The position numbers were made by a program, and so were the translations under genes. From Mermis nigrescens (Eukaryota; Nematoda; Enoplea; Mermithida; Mermithidae), in contig JAVLUZ010000150.1 in assembly GCA_036768485.1 (NCBI GenBank), positions 682,001 through 746,000 of the forward strand: DNA of 64,000 nt. The letters run 5' to 3'. The notes beneath the pieces are model-generated. The model searched no databases and was not told the origin of the DNA. It saw only the letters and a program-made list of their open reading frames with translations. Below, in pieces: positions 1-9,900 of this stretch (the first letter of the stretch is position 1; every line of letters starts with the position of its first letter).

Positions 1-750
1 TCATTCAATTCATGCGTAATTTCTGATCTGTCGTTGTATTTAGTCATTGTGTTTTACAGAGAAAAGCAATACAGATAAATAATTCGGCGCTTGACATATT
101 CTGCATGTCAAGCTCAAATTTGAGCGGTTTTAAGCGGGCTAGTATACAAAAAAAGATAAACAATAAATCCGGCGCGGAAAAATTTAATGTTCTCCATATC
201 ATAATGCAAACTTGAGCTGTTTTGAGTGAGCTAGAAGGCAAAAACTATAGCTGAATAATAAATCTGGCGCACAGCGCCGGAAAGAATTGACAGGCTCTTT
301 ATGTATTACTCAAATTTATACGATTTTTACTTGTTCAGATAATAAAACTATACGTAAACAATAAATCCGGCGCGAAGCGCGGAAAATATTGAGTTTACTA
401 GCTCAAAAGTAAGCTAAAAACCTGTTTTTGCGGTGTTTCAGACGCACTTCTCCATTTTTCCCTTTTAGGGACCCTTGGGAGAAACAAAAATTTTTTCCTT
501 CTCGAGGGGGCGCCTTTCCCCACCCCATCCTCCTGAATACGGGCCTGGGTCCGCTTCTCCTTTGGGCAAATCCAGGATAAGGGCCTGTGTGCGCATACTA
601 CTTTTGGAACTTGTGGTATTAATTAAATATTCTTCAAACGTAACAACTATGTGCCTATGTAATAGTAATTACATAATTTTGCAGTTGTGTACATATCTAA
701 AGGAATTTTTCCGTTTTTTGATTGCTTCTTTTGAATTATTATTAATTTAG
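1..750. other. TET intron, repeat-filled
   Basis: No coding exon was recognised here. The stretch precedes the acceptor at 747-750 and so is probably TET intron. It carries several near-palindromic GGCGC/GCGCC hairpins (near 265-280 and 369-385) and, at about 440-560, a CCCC/GGGG-rich repeat similar to one near 37000-37100. TET exons encoding the start of the catalytic domain are not here and must lie further left. Confidence 0.5.
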
Positions 751-991
751 GAGGAATTGCGCTTGTCAAGGCGTCGATGAAGGGACATGCGGAGCTTCGT
801 TTTCTTTTGGTTGCTCTTGGTCTATGTATTACAATGGATGCAAATTCGCCAGGTCATCCCCTGCGGTTAAGTTCAAGCTAAAACCGCATGCCAACGCTGA
901 CCAAAAAATTTTGGAAGATAAGTTTCACGCATTGGCCGACGTAGTCGCACCGTTGTATAGAAGACTAGCTCCTGCGGCCTACAGAAATCAA
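751..991 (+). CDS. Tet: TET exon: Cys-rich region
   Basis: The exon follows the acceptor TTTAG at 746-750 and ends at a GTAGTT donor (992). The first base completes a codon from an unseen upstream exon, then 80 codons follow and the exon ends in phase 0. It encodes [20 protein letters not shown], then [14 protein letters not shown], and a helical stretch ending in [11 protein letters not shown]. The cysteines and the [12 protein letters not shown] block match the C-terminal half of the TET Cys-rich domain, which binds zinc and packs on the catalytic core. Confidence 0.95.
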
Positions 992-3900
992 GTAGTTTGT
1001 CTTACTTATCTATTATGAGACTGGAATAAAATATCTATTGACATGGGCGTACGCATGAAGCCGGGGGCGGCCACCACCCCCTTAGCCCAAAAATAATTTC
1101 GAAAAGGTAAGATAATGCATGAAAACTAATGGAAATTGGCATCTTTCCATTGAAAATCTCAACATTTTCGGCGCTTCGCGCCGTAGGATCATTATTTTCC
1201 CTAATTTAAGCCCAGACGTAGCCAAAAAACGTCATTTTTATAGCACATTAAGTGCAAATATTATTTTTGCGTCGAAAAATATATTTTATTTTGTGCCCCG
1301 GCAAACATAACCTGATATATAGGGTCAAGAATTTTGGACCGCTTCCCCTTCTTGAAAAATCCTGCATGCGCTCCTGTCTATTGATAATCGCAGGAATCAA
1401 CAAACACGTGTATAAAATAGAATAAGACGATAATGGAAATAAAGGGGAATTCTACTAAATAATCAAAAAGTCAGCATCGAAAAATTTTTGTTTTGCCACT
1501 TTTTTTGCTGGGAAACGTAGAGAAAACGATTTATGCGCTCAAAAATGCTTAAGAGCACCTGACTGCTTATTTATTTAGGGATAAATGATACTCTCTTCAT
1601 ACCCATGTGCCTATGTGCGCTTCTTGTAGCTTACTCATGGTATTTTATAAGCAAAATACATATCGACTGTAGCATTTAATTGTACTAGTGAGAAGATTTC
1701 TTTCTTCGTGTCAATGCTTAAATTATATATTTATATTTTAATGTAGGTATTCATGTTTTTTATTTTTATATCCTTTTTTATTTTTTATTTTTATTTGTTT
1801 CTCTTTTTAGCAAACGACCTAACGGACTCAAGTTCTCTTTAAGCAGTAAAAAATGGTCATTTGAAATGAAATGTATACTGTAGTCCTTGATTTAAACCTT
1901 GTTCATTTAGACACGCTTCAGTTGTTTACACTAAACTCAATGCATACTCGTGAAAAGCTTCATACAGTTCTCGCCACGAAATTTGAACGATAAAGAACCG
2001 TTCGAGTTTATTTAGGAGCACTTTTTCACGACCTAATCGCCGGAGACCTAAAGAGTATCCTAACCACTATTTTTTCTCTACACGGTCCCTTTGTACATGT
2101 ACAAAGATTGTCCTTAAAAGTCTTTGTACATTTTGTACATGCAAATTTTCGGGTATAATAGCGTTTTCGGTACGGTAAAACGGTTTTTCAATCTTTGGTA
2201 GTGTTTTCTAGTCAATTTCTGAGTTTCTTATGACAAATAATACTGAAAATTGTCTCAAAACAATTTGGTATTTTCGCTTTCTAAATACAATTTCTGACAT
2301 TATTCTCTTTAGGTTTCTGGCGATTAGGTCGTGAAAAAGCGTTCCTAAATAAACTCAATCGTTTCTTTATTGTTCAAATTTTGTGGCGAGCACTGTATGT
2401 TAAATTGATAATTAAGTCTATTAAGTTTGATTTAATTTGTTGAATATGAAATTTATTATTATGTAGTTACGAATTGATTTTGAGTTGAGCTGTACCGGGG
2501 CCCGAAAATTTTAATATTGTCGTTAGATGCAAATTGTTGCATGGATTGGCTGCGAAAATGATTGAAACTGATGCAGTTCCACCAACTACACTTTTATTCC
2601 ATTATAGATGTTGACGATCTGAAGCAATTATTTCTCTCGAGACAATAAACCTGATGGACTTATTATTCAGTTCAGTCAATTAAAGCCAACAAGCTTGCAC
2701 CTAACAAAAATCATTGTTAAATGGTGTCGAGTTTTATATAACTGTCAGCCGCAGTTTCATTTGCATAACATTTACGGTCTGGAGTTCATCGGGTCTTTTC
2801 GAGCTAAACCGATTTTTAAAATAGACAGAAAGGTTTAAAAAGCGCACTAACTACGTTAATTAGAAGGTTCTTGTTGATTTCAATCATTTTCGCATTAAAT
2901 GCATTGACTTGCCCATTTCTGACCTTAATCTTACCAGATGTATCCCAGGAATTTCTCCTCCCACCATACCTCCACGTGCACGACTACTTTGCTGCAACGC
3001 TAGTAAATGGGGAGCAATTCAATTTATACAGCTGCATAAAATCGTAGTTGAAAATAAAATGCCTCATGAAATTGTTAATTTCGTCGGTTTGATTTCAAGT
3101 TAGAAAAGTTTATATAATTTAATATAATAATTTAATTTAAAAGGTAACTTTGTTACACTTTGTCAGTGCAATCAAAAACAACTGGCAAGTATTCACTATG
3201 AGACAGGGGAAATTTTTTAACTGAATGGGATCTAAATTTGAATAGAGGCGATATGCATGGTAATTATGATTATTTTTATTAATTATTACGTGATTATCAT
3301 TATTATTATTATTATTATTTTATTACCTGATTATTATTATTATTTTATTATTATTTTTAATCACTACCATTACGATTTTTGTATGTCTTGAATAAGAGTT
3401 GGGCACATGTTATATAAAAGATGCCAGCATGGGACGTCACATGACCACAACCACATTATATGGTATGGTTCTAGGCCCCGGCCAGACCCGGGGCCTAAGC
3501 CCCGACCCCTGTAAAAAAAGGCGGCTCCGGTACAGCTCTAATTTTAAGAATACTCCCTTTCAGCGAAAAGTTTGAGATTTTTAACGTTTCGCACCGCATT
3601 CGATAAAAGCTGATGCGATTAAACGCTTCGCCGTCAAATTTTCGTACTACTCTTTCGCCTTTGACATTTATATTTGTTACATTTTTAAAATTTACAAAAC
3701 ATTTTTTAAAATTTTATATATTGAAATTGAAATTTTAAATTTCTGGCTTAATTTTAATGCAATAATTTAGATATTCGATTTGCTCGTATATTTCTATCAT
3801 AAACTGGGATCCTCAGCTGAATTATGCGAGATTTTGTTGTTCAAGCTGGAAGAAACGTTTTTTGATATTCATAATGTAGCGTATTATTGCAGACCTTCTA

Positions 3901-6900
3901 CAGCATGCAAGCGCAATCGTGTCGCTTGGGTCACGGACCAGGTGGCCCTTTTAGTGGAGTGACGGCATGCTGCGATTTTTGTGCCCACGCTCACAAAGAT
4001 ATACACAATATGAATAATGGATGCACTATAGTAAGCTCCTGTCATTAATTTAAATGTAACTTTATTATTTTTGCCCTGTATTTTACCGAAGCCGGCCGAA
4101 ATTCTGGACAAAACATCATTTGCTTTATAAAACATATTTTACTTAAATGCATAACTTCGGTGTAGAATGAAAAGTCACGTGTAATTTTCAAATGCATTAA
4201 TGTGGCAATCAAACCGGGGCCATACCCTGTTCGCAGGACGGGGATATTCTCACTTTTTTGTCCTCAAAGATATATTTCAATTTCCTTATAGACCCATGCT
4301 GACCACGGGCGTCAGTGGATATATTATTCTTTAAAATTTCAAACCGAAGCTATGGGATGCAGCAGGAATTAGCTGATTTAATAAGTGCTAAATGTGTATG
4401 CTGCCTTTTAATCCAATGTATGTAACATAGAACAACACCTGAAAATTTGAAGATCCAGGCAGAAGAAAGCTAGAGTAAGTAAAGTTACTGATGGATTCTT
4501 TTTAATTATGCACATGGAATAAAATAAATGACTTGGCTGGGAATTGATTAGGCGCAAAGCGCTCAACATTTTTAAAAACTAATTAATGCACTATAGAAAC
4601 CGAAGCTGCTTGTTGTTTTTTAAAAATAATGCCTAAGAAAAATAAATATACAGAATTTAATCAATGTATGTAATAAAAAATAATGCGTGAGAATTTTATT
4701 TATTCTTCGAGCTGCAGTCAAGGTTACGGATGGTGGGAAATGGTCGGGATCGCTAGCATCGATCTATCACTTGGCGTACTGCTAAGTTTAATTTAATTTT
4801 AAAAATATAAACATAAATGGCTCTATAATAAAACATTATCTTACCTTTATGATAACATCTTGCCATATGTAACTTATCTTGTTTCTGACTAATTTTTAAC
4901 TTAAAACTCTGTCTGTCTTCTTGTCTTACTATATCTATGTAAAGTAATACATATATTATCTATGGATACATATATACTGATTATACACACACATACATTT
5001 ACAGGGTGGGCCAGAAAAAGGCTACACCCGGATGTTACAGGTCATAACTTCGGCTGGTTTGAACAAAGCTTTAGGACTATAGGACAAACTGAATTTAATT
5101 GATAGAAATCTCTCCTTTTGAACTATGCACAAACTTTTGGTCAGTTGCCAATAGTACGGACGGTATCGTGCCTTGTTTACACCCTACTTTGAAATTGTTT
5201 AAATGCCGAAGATGTCATTGGTTCTGTCATCAATGTTCTCCCTCTTTTGACGATATCATGAATTTTGTACACCTAGTTGGATGCGTATTTACTCTATGGG
5301 TTTGTACAATGAGCTAATTAAATTTTTGACTGCACATATTGTCAAAAAAAGGTATCTTAATGCTCAGTAATGAGAGGCGGTGCATAAACTCTTGGCTTTA
5401 AAGATATCAAAGTGATGTGCAAATAGATCGCCCATAGCGCGCGAACTGCTGGCACCTGGCTTAACGTTTCAAGCAGTTTAAACAAAGATATGTTTATTTA
5501 TTTAACGCAGCTGGTCTTAAAATTCTATGTTCATTATTGCCCGAGATATGATATAACATCGGGTGTAGCCTTTTTGCTGGCCCACCCTGTACATATAGAC
5601 TGTGCGTAAACAAATAAACGTCCAACCTTTATAAACACCTACGTACATATATCACTTATATATCTATACACGTATATCTTTGAGCATGTAAGCCCGGGCC
5701 CGGTTTTTTCTGAGCCCAGCCGATCACTGATTATATGACCCAAACGATAATTTTCTCGGCCAAACCTACCACTTTTTAAAGCTGGATAACCATTTTTTAA
5801 ACAAAGAAAGACTATTTTCGAGGAGGGCAGCCGATTTTTAAGCTGTTACTTGGGCAATCAGTTTTGAACCAGGACAAACAAATATTATTCGGAAGATTGG
5901 ACGGCGATAACCATTGATCATGGCCGGGATATGGTGGCACAGTTTATTTTGTACAAAACCTTAGTTTTTTGTGCAATGGAAAATCGGCCAAAAACTGTCT
6001 ATACTTCTTGTACAAAGTTGGACAAAGATCGCTCCAATAATCTTCGTACTTGCTCGAAATCTTTGTCCCGTGCAAAACAGACGGTTTATGGTGGCAATAT
6101 GTAATTATGCTTCCGCTTTAGTTTGCCCTTTAATGCTGTTTTTAATTATATTAAGCTGCAATATTCGTGTAATTCATTTCTTATTAACAGGTACATACAT
6201 ACTTTGATTAGTATTACGCCAGCTGACCTAATGCATGTCCCCTTTTGTGATTATAATTATAGATTTGATTCGAATAATTCAGAATATTTCTTTAGCTCTT
6301 CTTAAATTCAACTGTGTATCCATTTTCTCATGTATTGAAAACTGTTGGCCCAGTTCTATAGATTTTTGTGAAACAACCTATACTATGTGTTCATATATAA
6401 ATGGTAATTTTCTTCCCATGCAATGTTCAATCGTTATGTCAGGTCGTAACCTTGACTAAGCATGCCGGATTTGATAAAATCGATGATGAGCAACTTCACG
6501 TTTTGCCAAATTATTTATTGAACGAAGCCGACGAATTCGGAAACGAACGACGTTCAGCCGTACGCTATTACTGTTTTTTATTTCCTTAACAGTATGCTTG
6601 TAATCCGAACAGAAGTGGTAAAACCGTGTTTTTAGTTTTTTCGAGCCTTTTTTGAATGGACTTCCTTAAATTTGCACATCATCATATTTCTGCGAATCGG
6701 ACTTGATTTCAAAACTCCATTTCTATCATTTCAATGAAGAGAGGTTGATAAGGAAAGTGGAAAGTAAAAATTCATATAGAATGAAAGATGAAAATGAAAA
6801 TTTATAATTGTAGATCCATAGTGACTTTGTTCAATCACTTAGACCCTTCCAATGTATTCATATTGTCTAACTCAGTCTTCTGCGTATGTCGTGAAAATTT

Positions 6901-9900
6901 AATATACGTTAAAATTGTGGCTGTAAAATTCTTTAAAATAATATCCCTTTAAAAAACTAGTCGCCTAGTTTCCCATGGTCGAAAGTTCAGGGGGTGAAAT
7001 TCAAACATTGGGGACCAATAAATTCAGAGTTCTGGCCTTTTTGCGGGTCAAATATACAAAATGGCTAAAACATCGTATGTAACATGTTTTAAAGTGAAAA
7101 ACTGTATTTTAAAGTACTATTTGTCCAACTCTGACAAGTTTCGTCACTCTTGTAATTAAAAAATTTAAGGATTCATCGAAAACTTCGACTTTTCAGATCA
7201 TTTTAACTTCATTATAGGCATTTTATTTGTAAACAAAACAGAAATTTACTAGTCGGCGCTAAGCGTCGGAAAATTTCCAACATCTTTGCTGCTTTTTTAC
7301 CCAAAAAGCATGCAGAAAATGTTTATCGTCTGACAGTGATTCGAGTCTCGGACCCTGAGGGGGTAATACCCCCCTCCCTTATGGGAATGTGTGCATATGT
7401 ATAACTTTTGGTTTAGTACTCATTTCCAGTTTTGTTAGTTGATAGTTTATATCAGGCGTGCACGTGATGGTTTGGAGTTATAGACTCCTAGAGAGGAAGG
7501 GGAATTTTTTGACGGAATAAGACAACATTACGGTCATAAATAGAGGAGCATCAGAAATTTTCTATAAAAATGCTCGGAATTGACCTTAAGCTTTAGTTTA
7601 ATTCAATTTTTACGCTTTTTTAGCGGTATTATAATATATACGGCTATTTTGGCTAAAAAGGCCTTGTAGCTGACCCAGTCCAAATATCCCGTGCATCTAT
7701 GTTTAACACTTTCTTAAAACCGCAGCCTTTAATTGAGTACAAACTGTAAGATCAGTCACGATGATGAAGTGTCTATAAAAATTATAAAATTTGTTTAATA
7801 TTTCGTGAAATTTTTATAATAATTGCTAAAATTTTATAAAATTTATAATTTTAGCAAAACGGCGTTGAGTTTTTGACAAAGTATCCTTCCCACATGCGCT
7901 ATAGAACGCAAAAAGCAGTAACTTGCAGACAACGTGCTTTGCGTCAGAAGAATAAGGCTAGAATCTTGTTAACTACGAATTCGACTTCTGAACAAACGTC
8001 TAATGCTGCGGGTAAGCCGTACATGTAAGAGTGGGATGGGGGATTTTCCACCTAAAGTCTGACGTCCCCCTCCTACCCTTTAAAGCCAAAAAATTTTAGA
8101 ACCTGCCCGGTTCAAAAAAATCGAATTTTTAGCCATTCTTAAATTGGAGGTCATTTACCCCCCTCCCCCTGGGGTAAGCTGTTTTATTAGTTATTTTTTA
8201 ATTTTATTATTTCTATTTTTTATATTTCATTATATCTTTATAAAATAAAATACATATTGTTCCAGCATAAGCTTAGTTTTCAATGAACCCCACCCGTTTC
8301 TTGCCTTGAGCGTAGAATGTTTCTACAATCAATTCTTGCTTGGATTGTTTTTAGCACTTTAATTTTTATAATCGATCAAGTTGACTTGTTTTCCTTATCC
8401 ATTGATTAAGAAGCGTTGTCAGATACTTTATTCGTTGATCAGTCCGAAAGCAGTGCGTTCCTCTATTCAGAATATATTTTATTAATTGATAAGTTTTCTC
8501 ATGATTACTTATTTATTTATTCATTTTTGGTGTTTTAAAATTCGAAAAAATTTCTCTTTAAATTTATTTCATTCAGGGACATGTGGAAGAGATTAAATAT
8601 GCAACAGCAAAAATATTCAATTGTTTACTTGAAAGGTTAATCGTAATACTTCGGTTGTTCCAATAATCGTATGTTCGTTAACATAGAGTTAATACATCGT
8701 CAGATTATTTAAGGTGATTAATCCGACAGCGGAGCAGTTGTGCAAAATTGCCTCAATTTCATCATGGACTTAACACGATTTCATAGTAGGAGTATGCAAT
8801 GCATAGGTGGGCAGCACCGAAATTCTGGGGGCGGTGAAAAAATTTTCAAAGGTCAAAAAATGATCTTAAAAGTGGTCGTATAGCGAAAAAACACCATTTT
8901 TCGACGTTTCTCATTGAGCACTATCCAATGGCATCAAAAAATCGCTAAAAAAGCAAAAAAAATTTAAAATTTGAATTCTGGGGGGTATTTTGATTTCTGG
9001 GGGGTATTTCAACTTCTGGGGTGCATACCCCCAAAACCCCTCACGCCCACGTGTGATACAATGTATCCAGTATTTTTGATTTAGACATTGTATAGGCCTT
9101 CACTTATCAAGAAATAAATCGCAAATTAATGCCATTATGGTTCATATTACTATTGCAAAGATGTTTTGCGTTTTAATCGTTACTATATTGATGATAACCG
9201 AACCTGGACGTATGACTCAGACCTTCCAGAATCCAAAAAACTTAGTAAACTTAGGTTTTGAAATTTATTTTTAGCGATTTTTTATGTCAGTGGATAGAGC
9301 TGCTTTTATCCCTACCATTAATTTTTCGCCCGTTTTCGACCTTTGAAATTTTTCGACTAATCTATCCCTCAGAATTTCGGCCCTGCCTGTGTATAATAAT
9401 GACTCGAAACATTCTTCTTGTGACTGAATAATCAACCACTCATAAGCATACTTGATTTGGGGGGGGGCAATTTTTCTCTCGAAAAGTCACCCTCCACCCT
9501 CCTCGCAGGAAAGCTTCATTTTTCAGAATTTTTAACTTCCCAAAACATGTAGAAAAAGCGTTTTCAGCTATCCTATGACTCAAAAGTGTCAAATTTGGGG
9601 CGCTTCGCGATTTACTCATTTTCCGACTATATTTTTTCAGATTGCTCAATTGTTTCATATATTTTTTAAAGATCCTTAAGTTTTACAAAGAAGAAACATC
9701 GTCAGAAACGCAAGAGTTTTTGACGCATACCCATCCTTTTGAGTCAAAAAGGCACCGTAGAAAAAACCATTTGTTACTTCCCCTCCCATGGATGTAACAG
9801 GGGTTGGGGGATCCCCACTTAAAATCGGTCGTCCCCGATCCCCTAAAGCCAGAAAATTTGCTGATCGTTTCTATGTGTTTTTGGGCCGTTTTTGGCCAAA

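Larger units (their letters stand above)
992..3892. other. TET intron 1 in window
   Basis: No exon was recognised between the GTAGTT donor at 992 and the TTGCAG acceptor ending at 3892. It holds a GGCGCTTCGCGCC hairpin (1170-1182), a Tc1/mariner-type MITE (1965-2395), an ATT microsatellite (3298-3358) and a GGCC-rich repeat near 3470-3540. Confidence 0.6.
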
